From contig JABMCL010001555.1 of the NCBI GenBank assembly GCA_018857735.1, positions 915,001-979,000 of the forward strand: a stretch of 64,000 nt of DNA, in the 5' to 3' direction. The notes under the pieces are model-generated. The model was not told the DNA's origin and made no database searches. It worked only from the letters and a program-made list of their open reading frames with translations. The position numbers and the translations under genes were made by a program. The stretch's first letter is position 1. The number at the start of each line of letters is the position of its first letter. Shown here piece after piece: positions 26,090 through 37,896 of the stretch. The DNA comes from Alviniconcha marisindica. Its lineage: Eukaryota > Mollusca > Gastropoda > Provannidae.

Positions 26090-27290
26090 ATGGGAGAGGA
26101 GCTGGTCCATTGTCTGTGTAGGCTGTAGTTGTTATTGGGTTCTCGTTGATAAGTAGGTGGGGTACATTGTCTGTGTAGGCTGTAGTTGTTAAGGGGAGAG
26201 AGTTGATAAGTAGGTGGGGTACACTGTGTAGGCTGTGGTTGTTAAGGGGAGAGAGTTGATAAGTAGGTGGGGTACATTGTGTAGGCTGTGGTTGTTAAGG
26301 GGAGAGAGTTGATAAGTAGGTGGGGTACATTGTGTAAGCTGTGGTTGTTAAGGGGAAAGAGTTGATAAGTAGGAGGTGTCCATTGTCTGTGTAGGCTGTA
26401 GTTATGGGGAGAGAGTTGATAAGTAGGTGGGGTACATTGTCTGTGTAGGCTGTAGTTGTTATGGGGAGAGAGTTGATAAGTAGGTGAGGTACATTGTCTG
26501 TGTAGGCTGTAGTTGTTAATGGGAGAGAGTTGATTGGAGATATGCATTGATTTTTGATTGGAGATATGCATTATCTGTGTAGGCTGTTGTTAAAGGGAGA
26601 GTGTTAATAAGTATGAACTAATGAAGTACGCATTGTCTCAGCAGGCAGTTGTTAAGGGGAGAGTGTTGATAAGTATGAAGCATGCATTGTCTCTGTAGAC
26701 AGTTGTTAAGGGGAGAGTGTTGATAAGTATGAACTAGCCTAATGAAGTATGCAGTGTCTCTGTAGGCAGTTGTTAAGGGGAGAGTGTTGATAAGTATGAA
26801 CTAGCCTGATGAAGTACACATTGTCTCATTCGACAGTTGTTAAGGGGAGAGTGTTGATAAGTATGAAGTATGCATTGTCTCTGTAGGCAGTTCTAATAAA
26901 GTACACAATGTCTCTGTAGGCAGTTGTTATGGGGAGAGTGTTGATAAGTATGAACTAATAAAGTATGCATTGTCTCAGTAGGCAGTTGTTAAGGGGAGAG
27001 TGTTAATAAGTATGAAGCATGCATTGTCTCTGTAGACAGTTGTTAAGGGGAGAGTGTTCCTAAGTACGAACTAATAAAGTACACATTGTCTCTGTAGGCA
27101 GTTATAAGGGGAGAGTGTTGATAAGTGCGAACTAATAAAGTATGTGTTGTCTCTGTAGGCAGTTGTTAAGGGGAGAGTGTTGATAAGTACGAACTAATAA
27201 AGTATGCATTGTCTCTGTAGGCAGTTGTTATGGGGGGAGAATTGATAAGTAGGAGGTGTGCATTGTCTGTGTAGATCGTTGTTATACCAC
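26090..27290 (+). repeat. About 55-60-bp minisatellite, about 20 copies
   Basis: Units share GTTGTTAAGGGGAGAG, (A/T)GTTGATAAGTA and ATTGTCTCTGTAGGC. Two sub-types occur: AGGTGGGGTAC units to about 26520, then units with GAACTAATAAAGTAT(G)CAT. Opposite-strand open frames here are only products of the repeat. Confidence 0.95.
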
Positions 27291-30200
27291 ACACAACAAA
27301 GTTGGGGAGGTGGGGGTTACTGGAACCATCACATCCGTCTGCCTGTGTATACAGGCTTTGTCCAGGAGATACCTTGTGAACTGCTCCACCTGTAGGTGAG
27401 TGGGTAAATAGGTGATGTTGCGGAGTGGGGAGCATTGACTGGTAGGAGGGGCAAGACACAAGCAATCCATGTGTACCACTTTCTTTGTCCTGTAAACTGG
27501 TTCTCAGACTCAGTGTGCTCGACTCTTGTATATTCTGTACATTCCATGTGCTGCCAAATAGATATTGCTATTGTGAGTGAAGACTGTTGTTTTGTTGTAC
27601 TGTCTGAGTTGATATGCTGTGGAACCCACCAAAGTCGGAGTTGGGGTTTCAGGTGAAATTTGTGCTTTACGCAAATTGAATCTTCCGGCCCAATATCTAA
27701 ACCACCCCCCACCCCCACTCCCCACCCCATTTGCTGTACTCCTTGCCTACTTGTAATAAGTGTTTTTGTTTCGAGGTTTAGGTCACTACACTTTCACAAA
27801 GTGATGTTCCAGGGTGGTGGTTTGGCCCTGAAGGCCACGTGCTGTCTTGTTGACTTGGGCAGCAAAAGGGTTTAAGCCCTGTTTTAGCAAGAACAATGGT
27901 TTTGTGGCCCGGACACACAGTTGGTCACTTCTACCAGGACCATTTCTGGATGACAATGTTGTTGGAAAAACTCACTCTCACCTCGCCTCAGTCCCCCGAC
28001 TTTTGCTGTCGTCAGGGGGGGGCATGAGGGCAAAAGAGGCAGACGTCCTCCTCCAAGCTGTTCTGTTGGCGGCCAACGACAGGAGGTCTGGGAAGGTCAT
28101 CTAGGTCTGGGAAGGTCATCTTCATTCGTTGGAAAAACTGCAATAATACAAACGATCCCCCAAACAAGCAGCAGTGAAAAACAAAGGAAAGCTACCTTTT
28201 AAAGGGGGGTGAGAGGTTTATTATATAAGATTTTTCTTTTTCTTTCACAAGCTCAAAACTAGTCTAGTCTGAGATGGGGTTGGTGGGGTGGGGGTGGGGG
28301 GCTTTTTTGTTGTGGGTTCTGTACAATAATGTGCCCATGCGGTGTGTCGCACAGTATTTAATTCTCATCATTATTTTGTGTGGCTTCATTTGAAAAAAGG
28401 TTTGTGATTTGAAACTTACAGATAGTGATGCATGCATTTTTGGTGGTGTTTGGCTGTAGTGTTTGTGTGCACTGACTTGGCCAGTTGGAGTAGCTGTCTT
28501 GTCTGATACAGTAGCATGGAGCAGTGTTTAGCTTGTGTTCAGTGATTGAGGAGTTTGGGTGACCCTTTCTACCCCCCCACCCCTTCCCCACCCCACCCTT
28601 TTTTCTTTTCTTTCTTTGTGTGTGTACAGATTCTGTCACATTTTTCTGTTTGTATTTCCTCACTCTGTCCACAGGTGTGTTTGTGTGACCTTTTCTTTCA
28701 GTATTGATAGACTTTGTTTGGTTGTTTTGGTGTGATTTGAACAGCAGCTTGTGTGATGTACAGATGGCATTGGTACAAGTTGACTGGTTGACATTCCATG
28801 GATTTGAACTTGCCACGTGTTGTTAGCCATTTTACTTACTCCTTTTGTTCATTGATCGGAATGTGTTGTTTACTTTTCAGTGGGTGTTCATTTTCTTCAG
28901 TGTCACATTTTGTGCAAGCAATATTTTGTTTTGACATATGCACACATGCACACACGCACGCACGCATGCACATACAAACACACGCACACACACACACACG
29001 CACACACACACTCTCACTCACTCACTCACTCACTCACTCATTCATTGCCAAACTGTGGATGGAGTGTTTCTCAGTCTGCAGGTTTTTAGAGACTATCATG
29101 GGAGTATTCATATTTAGTGTTCAGTGTTTGGCGTAGCCGAATCAAGTTCAGGAAATGAGAACTTGCTATTTTTTGCCCTGTACTTGAGGAAAAAGCTTTC
29201 TCTTAAAATTGGCACATACGGCTTTGATATGTATATAGACACAGTATTCAGTGTCCTGTATCAGGCAGCTGTATGCCATCTTCAGAGGGAATATAACTAT
29301 GGTGTCTGAGTTGGTGCATAAGCTGCTTTGTTTCAAGAAAGGATCTGATTGGTTAAAGGAGCACCCAGCTGATGCCTGGTAGTGTTGTGAGTAAGTTGCA
29401 AATTCTGTTTGAAAGAGTATCCTTGGTTCAGATTTGTGAAAGAATCTAGTTGGTTAAAGGAGCAGTCCGGCTGACATCTTGAGTTGTTATGAATAACTTA
29501 AGGTTTGATTAGAAAGGGTGTTGCTGTTTTGCTTCATATTTATGAAAGGATATGATTGGTTAACAGAGTTTCCAGTCAATGCCCAGTAGTTGAGAGTAGG
29601 ACTTTTAGGGATTCTGTTTAGAAGAGCACTTTGGAAACCATTGTGGAGGTGAAGGTGGAATTTTAACTCTGTGACAGTGATATCAAAACAGGAAATATTT
29701 GTTGTTTTTGTTGTTTTTAACTGCAGTATGTGATTGGAAAGCAACTTTGTGTTTGGTTCTTTACCAAGTATCCATTGTGGTATCTTTGTTTCCCATTTCA
29801 TCAGTATTTCACTTTTGTTTGTTTTCACCATTTTCTTGGCAATGTATGTTGAAATGTATGCAGGTATTTATTCTTAACATTGATGTATTTCTGTATATAA
29901 TATATATATGTATACTTTCATTATTCATACCCATGTAATTGACTCTTTCTATGTGTGACTGTTGTAACTGAAGGAAAACATTTTTTTCAGGCTTCTTATG
30001 TTAAGGATCATCAGTCAAAAACAGTGACCAGTACTATAAAAAAAATTCTTTCTTTTAAGGAGATCAGATGACTCATTTCTAGATGACTCTTTTAAAATGA
30101 AGATGATAAGAATGGGGTCCTGTACTGTTTCACTTAGAGTTCGTTGCAGTCTGTAGGCGCACACAGAAGGTTAATATTTTGTTTCTGGTGTTGCAAAAAG

Positions 30201-31190
30201 CATTAGTTGTAACTGGATGCAGTGCTTGCTGCACATATAAGGAAATACATGGGAAGAAAAATCACGGACCGTGTCAAATGGAGAGGTGAATCTGTGGAGT
30301 GGAGGTAACGACCACATTTTGAATTGTAGCTTCCTCTCCCATGGAAGTAAATAGGCTACTTTTTCTCTCTTTTTTTTGGATGATGGTGGGGACCTTCTGC
30401 TGTCAAAGTTTTGTCCTGAGTTTGTAGGAATCAACAGAAATTAAATGCTGCTGATCTCTTTTTGTCTAATAGAAGAGTCAGAAAATGTACCATTATTGTT
30501 GCATAGTGAATGTATGTCTAAATTGACCTAAGGTGGTTTTCGCCGAGTAAGCAAGTTTTACTTTAAGATGGGTAAAATGTCCATGATAAGGTGCTTCAGT
30601 TTCTTTAGTCGTATGACTTTTTTTGTATGAGTTTCATGAATTGCCTCCTGTCAGCTATGCTTTGTCAAGTTGTGTCAAATTATTATTGACACATGTGATT
30701 AAAGTTGAGTGTGGATGCAAACTGTGGGGCAAGGTCAGCTGTCAGCTTAATTGAAGTATTTTGACACAGTTCACTAATAATAAGCAAAACATAGCACTTT
30801 TATCACACAATATCCATAAAATGACTGAACTCAATGCACATTAAAAAGACAACCCAAAAAAACAGAGAGAGATAGGGAAAAGTTGTTATACACTATACAG
30901 GGCAGATTTTTTTAAATACTTTGACTACATTAAAACACAAAAATAAAAATCTGTCCAGACTAGACTCTGGGCAGTCCACCATTTTTGACAATGACAGCAA
31001 AGCTGCCCATTTTGTCTGTTGTGAACCCTTGCATAGACTCTATTTGTTTACTTCACCAGTGAAGATTTTATTGTCAGTTTATGCCATAGGACCCCTAAAA
31101 CAAACCCAATTTCAGACAGGTGCCAACACATTAAAAGGTATCCCTTTTCAATCCCTTTTAGTAAACCAGAGAGACACATGTTCATTCATT
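27291..31190 (+). other. Non-coding; possible gene 1 3' UTR
   Basis: C-rich at 27700-27730, G-rich at 28278-28305, CA microsatellite with TCAC repeats at 28940-29040. Related segments around TGAAAGGAT(C/A)TGATTGGTTAA occur near 29336, 29440 and 29546 (about 105-bp spacing, diverged). No exon with splice sites and coding character was found. Confidence 0.55.
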
Positions 31191-31880
31191 AGCAGTTAAC
31201 CCATTTAATGAAGTAGAGAGAAACAGGATCATGCATAGCAGTTAACCCATTTAGTGAAGTAGAGAGTCACAGGATCATTCATTAACACTTAACCCATTTA
31301 ATGAAGTAGAGAGAAACAGGATCGTTCATTGATAGTTGACCCGTTTAGTCAAATAGAGAGTGATCATTATATTGACCCGTTTATCAAATAGAGAGACTGT
31401 TCTTGTAGTTGAAGTCAAATAAATGATTCATTATAGTTAACCCATTTAATGAAGTAGAGAGCTTGAGGATCGTTCATTGATAGTTGACCCGTTTAGTCAA
31501 ATAGAGAGTGACTGTTGGGCATTGATAGTTGACCCGTTTAGTCAAATAGAGAGTGACTGTTGGGCTGTGTAGTGAAGTAGCAATGTGACTGCTTTAACAG
31601 TGTAAATGGGTGATTGTTGTATCCAAGTAAATAAAGTGAGTTTAACCCAAAAAGTAGAGAACAGCAGGATCATTCATTGACAGTTAACCCATATAATGAA
31701 GTAGAGAGCAACAGGAACATTCATTAACAGTTAACCCATTGAGTGAAGCAGAGAGCAACAGGGTCGTGCTGCCTACCTTAAGTAGGGAGCAATGTGACTG
31801 CTTTAACCAACAGTGTAAACTGGTGATTGTTTCAAACCAACAGTGTAAACTGGTGATTGTTTTAACCAAAAGTGTAAACT
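31190..31880 (+). repeat. About 50-bp diverged tandem repeat
   Basis: Units share GTTAACCCATTTAATGAAGT, AGAGAG and ACAGGATCATTCATT. A second sub-type has GACCCGTTTAGTCAAATAG. It ends with three copies of CAGTGTAAACTGGTGATTGT. Confidence 0.88.
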
Positions 31881-32004
31881 GGCTTATATCCCAAATTTTC
31901 ACTAAGTTCCTGCAGCTGACTGTTCCATCTTGAAATTTGGGTAGACATTCTTTTGGGAAGCTTGAAGGCTTGATTGCTGAAATTTCTGAATCTCCCTACA
32001 GGAG

Positions 32005-32280
32005 ATCCTTCACTGGTGAATATAGCCTTCACTGGCCATTTTAGCCTTCACGGGCGAGTGTAGCCTTCACTGGTGACTTTAGCCTTCACTGGCCAGTTTA
32101 GCCTTCACTGGTGGGTGTAGCCTTCATTGGCAAGTGTAGCACCCACTGGCAAGTGTAGCACTCACTGGCATGTGAAACCTTTACTGGTGAGTGTAGGTTT
32201 CACTGGCTAGACTAGCCTATGCTGGCGAGTGTTTTATGCCTGGCTGCTTACGTAGCCTTCACTGAGGAGTGTTCCATGCT
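32005..32280 (+). repeat. About 15-30-bp minisatellite
   Basis: Repeats of TAGCCTTCACTGGTGA and variants (TTCACTGGCCATTT, CACTGGCAAGTG). Confidence 0.9.
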
Positions 32281-32835
32281 TGACTGCTTGTGCCGGCTAT
32301 TTGGGCATTCAAAGACTGGGTCCATGTTCAGAGGACATGACCTGCAGCTGAAAGTGGTCTGCATGCTTTTTGTACCAGCATTTATGCCTACCAAAAAGCA
32401 TAATCTTTAAAGCTCTGTCTCTTTCCTGGCATTTTTTTTTCTTATTCCACCAGATAATAGCAGAATGGGGCATTTATTCATATACTACCTGTCTGTCCAG
32501 TACACTATGCTTCCTCACTCACAGTTCATACTGGCTTTAACAGTTTTGCACCTGACTGAATGTAAGAAGAAGAAAGGGGGAAAACCAAAGATTTGGTTGT
32601 TGAAAGGAGGCGTGAACTTCGGACATTCTGATTTTTGTGCATTTCACAACAACTGAAACTGCTCGGAACATTCTTCTGCTTTATGATGATGATGATGATG
32701 GTAACAATTTGCAGCGCATGAATATGTTTTATGTTGCGCTGACAGCGCTTGGAAAAACAAAAACATGGCAAAAAATGGTGTGTAACTGTAAGTGGCATGT
32801 TTTCTATTGCCCAGCACAGTTTCATTTTCTTCCAA

Positions 32836-32948
32836 TGACTGTGCCTGGCCCAAACTCCAAGCCTTGCTTTATGACGCCCCTTCTCCAAAGGAGGAAGACT
32901 GTCATAAACCAACGCTCTGAGTTTGTGCCTGGCTCCCGCCGTCCAATC
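32836..32948. mobile_element. Imperfect palindrome, possible MITE
   Basis: GTGCCTGGCCCAAACTCCAA then TTTATGACG on the left is answered in inverted form by GTCATAAACC and TGAGTTTGTGCCTGGC on the right; arms are about 50 nt around a short centre near 32888. Open frames on both strands here are a consequence of the palindrome. Confidence 0.55.
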
Positions 32949-34014
32949 ACCGTCCTGCTTCTCACGCAGACTGAAAGATGTTGGTAACTTGAGGACTTGC
33001 CATCTGTTTTCAAGCATCAGTGTGTGTGTTTTTGTTTTTTTAATTTAGTGTCTTTTTGGATTGAAATTTGTTGAACGTGCTCAGATCCATTACTTTTCCC
33101 AAGTTACATTTGAATGCTGGAAAGCTGAAGATGTGAGAAGAACTGTGCAATGCTGTATTTAAATAGCAAGTGTTTGGTGTGCTGCCTCGGTCTGCAAAGA
33201 ATCAGCAAGGCATCACACCAGACTGTTGCTGATTGCTGTAATAGTGCACAGTGCACTGTTTCCCCAGTACATTTCACACAAAACACCTTATATGTGTGAG
33301 ATCAGTTCCATGCAGATTTAACATGCTGTTGTGTGATCGGAAATGCCACAGGTGCTCTGGATTGTCTGAATAATGTCCAGAATGTTGCCTTAGATTTAGA
33401 AGCAGTTTTATCAGCCTTTTTGCTTCCTTTGAAGGTAGATCATCAGCTGCTACCTTTTTCTGCATCTCTTACATCGTAGTGGTCAGTGGTGTCAGTTATA
33501 CTCGTGTAGTTCTTTCATGTAGTCTTGCAAACTCCTCAACACATCATATTTTCTGAGGTTCAAGCCACTTTAAAACATTTGACTCCGTTTATGATGTATT
33601 ATCCTGTCGTAAATGTCTGATCATCTGTTTAAGCCATGTCTATGCTCAAAAAAACATTCTCCGGTGCTTTCCTTTTTCCTTTTCTTCGACTTCATGTAGG
33701 TTAGGTAACAAGCCTTTGTTATGGAGATTCTTGAAAGTGGCGTAGTGAAGTTTTAGTGAAGTTGGGATTATATCATGGCCATTTTTTCTGCGATTTTTTT
33801 AAATTTAAATGCTGTGCTTCTGGTGCGCAGGTTTTGGATTATTGTGTTCACCTGTGAAAAGGTGGAAATTGTTTGCTGCAATGTGGATGAGATGGGCACA
33901 GCTTCACTGTGCTTAAAGTAAAAGGTGTTGCATTTCTAAGAATCTATCCGTCGTTCTCGCCTGCACTGTCTGTGACTCATTCTGTACACATATGTGTATA
34001 TTCATATCTCATGA

Positions 34015-34020
34015 AATAAA
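34015..34020 (+). terminator. Strong candidate poly(A) signal (gene 1 long 3' UTR)
   Basis: AATAAA, followed about 20 nt later by a GT-rich element (TTGTGTGTGTGTGTGTGTGT from about 34040). This is a textbook cleavage-site arrangement. It could end a 13.8-kb 3' UTR of gene 1 or a separate non-coding transcript. Confidence 0.45.
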
Positions 34021-34036
34021 CATGAATTTACATATT

Positions 34037-34784
34037 TTACTTGTGTGTGTGTGTGTGTGTGTGGGGGTGGGGGGTCCAGGATTTCCTGTTTTTTAATGAT
34101 AATAATGATGCACATTTTTAGTGCACATAACCTTACATTTGAAGCAGCTTAACATAGTATCTAATAAGCCCATACATTCACAAAGATATTTTTTGTATTC
34201 CATATTCCACACGTGTGAAGCAGTTTAACATGCCCATGCAAACATGTCACTCTTTTGCTAGATACAAATTAAAATGGAATCATAATGTGACACATTAAAC
34301 CAGCCATACACAGTCAGCCTTTGTCACATGCACCCAATAGCTGAAGCGAAGACTACACATACGCATGCACACACCGACACAAAGACACTTGCACTTGAAA
34401 ATAATTGGAAAAAACAATACCCCCCCACACACACACACACATGCAAATTATTCCACATCTTTAAATCAATGACAACAGAAAAACAAAATGAACAAAAAAC
34501 AACATTTTATGCTTGATATTGACTTTATTGTATATATATATATATATATTACACCTTCCATGACAATTCAGAAAGAACTGCACTTCTATTACTAAAACTG
34601 ATGTTGGTTGAAGTGTTGCTTTACGTCCACAGAAACCGTATGCTTATTAGGGACGGAAGCCCAGGACGGCCACCTCGACTTTCACACAGCTCCTGAGCTT
34701 TGGAACTAAAACTGAAACAGGGCTGATATTTATAGTGAAAAATTGACTTTATAAAGGACCACACGCCAAAAGCCGAAGCAAAGG

Positions 34785-34824
<40 letters not shown>

Positions 34825-34900
34825 CGTAACATATTTAATCTTTGGCCAAAGTAATGACCTCTAACCGTTGGGCAATCACACGGATTTCGTCTTGTATGTG
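34037..34900. other. Intergenic, microsatellite-rich
   Basis: (GT)n at 34040-34062, a molluscan-type interspersed repeat (TAATGATAATAATGATGCAC...) near 34096-34160, CA runs at 34424-34440 and 34784-34823, and (TA)n at 34531-34551. No gene recognised. Confidence 0.65.
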
Positions 34901-35119
34901 AAAGGATTTCATGCACCACCCGCTCCACCGCAAACTGACACAAAAACAAAGAAACTTAGATTTTGTTTGCCGTGACTGATCTGTGCTAGGCGGATACTGC
35001 CAATAACACAGAAAATCCAAAGTTATTTGGTTCTTGGATTTTTAAAGTCCCATCTAGACTGATGAAAGGTTGCTTCTTCCGTAAATCTTTCTGTGAAAAA
35101 GCCGGATCTATTAGGGTGC

Positions 35120-36515
35120 CTTTGAGGGAACTTCGTCCAAACAGGTACGTTTGATTCACATGCACGCTTCGAGACACGGTTTTGTCACACTGACTCAACC
35201 AACACAACCCCGTTGTGGTTTGTATAGACACCTTCAACCAGTCGCAGACTAGTATACAACACAACTACCCGTGTTAATCTCATGAATATGAAAGAAAACA
35301 TTCTTTTGTTGATGTATGCGATTCGGGGGAATTTCGACCACGTTGGGGGAACTTCGTCTAAACATAAAGAGAACACACGTAACCGAAAGAAAAAGGCTAA
35401 GAAAGACGTCCAAACTAGTAGGAAGTTCAGCGCTTTTAAAAAGACTGAATCAATGTGCACCTTTTCAGCATAAACACCTGGAGTAACCACAGCAGCGTAA
35501 ACCCGACCAACACATGCTTTCTTTCCGAAAGCCTAACTCTGGTCCCTCAGCCGAGTTGACAAAGTTCTTTTATTTCATAGTTTATCGGTCGGAAATTCCT
35601 GGGACATTTTATGTGCCACTGATTTTGGGGCACAAATATCATCAGAATCACTCAAACAGGGTCAGACGAGATCTAGCGAATGAAGCCAACATTTGCAGCA
35701 AAAGTGGCTGATTCAGTTTGTAAATGGGTGAGTCCTCTGCACACGATCGATTGTTTTGCTGACATCAGCACCCAGCACACTGAGAAATTAGATGTAGATC
35801 AAATTTTGGATTTATTCGCTTGGTATGACCCTGTTTGGTGATGATATTCGTGATCTGTCACAAGTTATGGCGTATAAAATGTCCCAGGAATTTCCGACCG
35901 CCTCTTTGGATGCTACCGTTTATAAATTTGTTGCTTCGTCTTCATGTTACAGTTAGGCCTTGTGGTGCACTCGGCCTAAACGCAAGAGTAAACAAAAAGG
36001 GCAAATTTTCCCCATGTGGTGTGGGCGAAGTTCCCCCAAGCATAATTTATGTTGATGGAAATTCGTCCATCTTAAAAATTTACTTTTCACTTTGTGTGAA
36101 TGTTTTTAGCTAAAAACAAGTGACGCATACCGATTCATCAGCTTCAGTTCGACTGATGCCGTGTAAGGCCCGTCGATAAACGTTTCAAACACTGAACTAA
36201 ACAAACAAGATCGGCAAACAATGTGTCGGTCCTTACTTTCCGTACAACCCACATTATGATTTTGTTGCCAAGCGAGTAACAATTAATTAGGCTCCCAAAG
36301 TAGGACATGTTTTCCCATATGCTACTTGTAACAATCACTCTGGTTTGTTGTTTTCTTTGTGGACTCTGATCCATTATGAAGCCGCAGATGTTACAGTTTG
36401 GAAAAGTTCAATTGTAGGGGTTGATGCGTAGTACTGAGTGCAGTTCACAAGTGTTTGGCTAGCCGAAGTTCCCCCAACCGAGCGAGTGGACGATTTTCCC
36501 CCAAGCCACCTTATT
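35120..36515. repeat. Cluster of GGGGGAACTTCG motifs in both orientations
   Basis: Related motifs at about 35124 (GAGGGAACTTCGTCCAAAC), 35325 (GGGGGAATTTCGACCA), 35345 (TGGGGGAACTTCGTCTAAAC), and inverted at 36026 (GCGAAGTTCCCCCAAGC), 36463 (CCGAAGTTCCCCCAACC) and 36489 (GACGATTTTCCCCCAAGCC). The pairs 35325/35345 and 36463/36489 look like inverted counterparts flanking the foldback element. Function unknown. Confidence 0.55.
35587..35899. mobile_element. Foldback element with perfect 26-bp inverted ends
   Basis: GGTCGGAAATTCCTGGGACA... at 35587-35612 is exactly the reverse complement of 35874-35899. Inner arms continue imperfectly: AATATCATC and CAAACAGGGTCA on the left answer TGACCCTGTTTGG and GATGATATTCG on the right. 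The loop is about 100 nt. No clear target-site duplication and no coding capacity. Confidence 0.7.
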
Positions 36516-36879
36516 TGCCTAAAAACAACCAACCAAAAAGGTTGTTAGGGGGCCTCGCCAAACTCATAATATTATCGATAAATATTGTGTCATTGGATTT
36601 GCTTTCGTCAGTTTGAAAAATTTGACCGCTTTTGGCTGCTGTACAGGCCCATTGTGCTTCGACGGTGAGTTTGTGCAACAGACTTCAGCGATTCGCCAGA
36701 AAAAGTTAGGCTACTCTCCCTTATGCGACATTCGCTGCAGACGACAGTAACTACCCCGTGCTGTTTTTTCGAGACTATTTTTTGCGCAACTCGTCTCAAA
36801 AGAGTCGATTTTTTGTGGTAGGTATAACGCTCAGTGGCTGGCCGCTTGATTGTCAAGAATATGAATAGTTCTAAATAAT

Positions 36880-37500
36880 ATCAACACTTATTTCCTTGAT
36901 GTTCTCTTAGAAACAGACGGTAAGACGTATTGAGGAAAGACTGATTTCCAATTTGCTAACACCATGCCGGCGCAAAAGCTCACCGTGACTGTCTCACCCA
37001 CCGGCTAACGTACCCGATACCCTCCAGCACAACTGACAGTAGGAAATCATCAAATTGGAACAACCTCCGAGTGGAATATTGAACTGGGCTACCACCCGGT
37101 TTTTGAACCGATCCAATCCTCACCGTTGCCACTCCCCCGCCGCTCCCTCCCCTTTCTATCTAGACTAAACCGGCCCCTCATCCCTCGCCTCACGACCGAC
37201 GCTGAATGACAGTGACACAGTCTTCAAAATGACGATAGGGGTCACCTAATGGAGAGAAAAAAGAAAGAAAGAAAAAGCGTTTTTGTTTTTTGTTTTTCTT
37301 TGGTTGTGTTTCAGTGCACCGGCTGCTGCCACTGGCAGTATGTTTCAGTGCACCGGCTGCTGCCACTGGCAGTATGTTTCTGCCCCTCCCTGTGTAACTC
37401 AGTTAAAGAAAACTGGAACATTTGTCCTAACAAATGTACACATTATTATTGTTAACACACACAGGCAATTAGAGTGAACGCCACGGAGAGGCACGGAAAA
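36880..37500 (+). promoter_or_regulatory. Probable promoter and 5' leader of gene 2
   Basis: Directly upstream of the gene 2 ATG and visibly richer in CpG (36960-37240) than the flanks. No TATA box is convincing. An in-frame TAA at 37453-37455 precedes the ATG with no ATG in that frame between. A 34-bp direct repeat carrying TGTTTCAGTGCACCGGCTGC lies at 37307-37374, so the leader may contain a splice acceptor. The transcription start cannot be placed. Confidence 0.4.
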
Positions 37501-37549
37501 ATGACTTCCAACACAGGCTCAGATCTAGACAGCCTTATTCATTCACTGG
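37501..37549 (+). CDS. Gene 2 exon 1 (start codon)
   Basis: ATG at 37501 in good context (A at -3). Encodes MTSNTGSDLDSLIHSL; donor GTAAGT. The upstream in-frame stop at 37453 supports this start. Confidence 0.82.
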
Positions 37550-37814
37550 GTAAGTTGTTTTAGATCTAAAATTGATTTTTAAATCCTCTTTTTTTCCCCT
37601 TCTTCTTCATCTTATTTTTTTTTTTAAACTGTAACAGAAATGCAGATGAAGAGTTTTGAACTAAAAATATCATTACCATTGAAGAAAACATGCAGTTATG
37701 TAAGTAAGTAGGTAAGTAAATTGGTGTTTTATGCCCAGTCAACCAGTGCAGTTATATCAGGGCGATTTGTGCAGTTACGTATGCTTTAAGTGTGTCATAT
37801 CACTGATGGAGGCA

Positions 37815-37896
<82 letters not shown>

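Noticed and set aside
26090..27290. CRISPR-like array
   Set aside because: Units are contiguous degenerate repeats without unique spacers, in eukaryotic DNA; it is a minisatellite.
32526..33017. 163-codon minus-strand frame and overlapping plus-strand frame
   Set aside because: Both run through an imperfect palindrome; no splice sites, no recognised domain.
34835..35264. Possible small minus-strand gene (fragments such as LKGTLIDPAFSQKDLRKKQP) divergent from gene 2
   Set aside because: Fragments cannot be joined with consistent splice sites and phase, and the region is covered by the GGGGGAACTTCG repeat cluster and a tRNA-like repeat fragment.
35120..36515. Heat-shock elements (GAA/TTC inverted motifs)
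   Set aside because: GAA and TTC are separated by one base (GAAnTTC) instead of the two needed for a canonical HSE.
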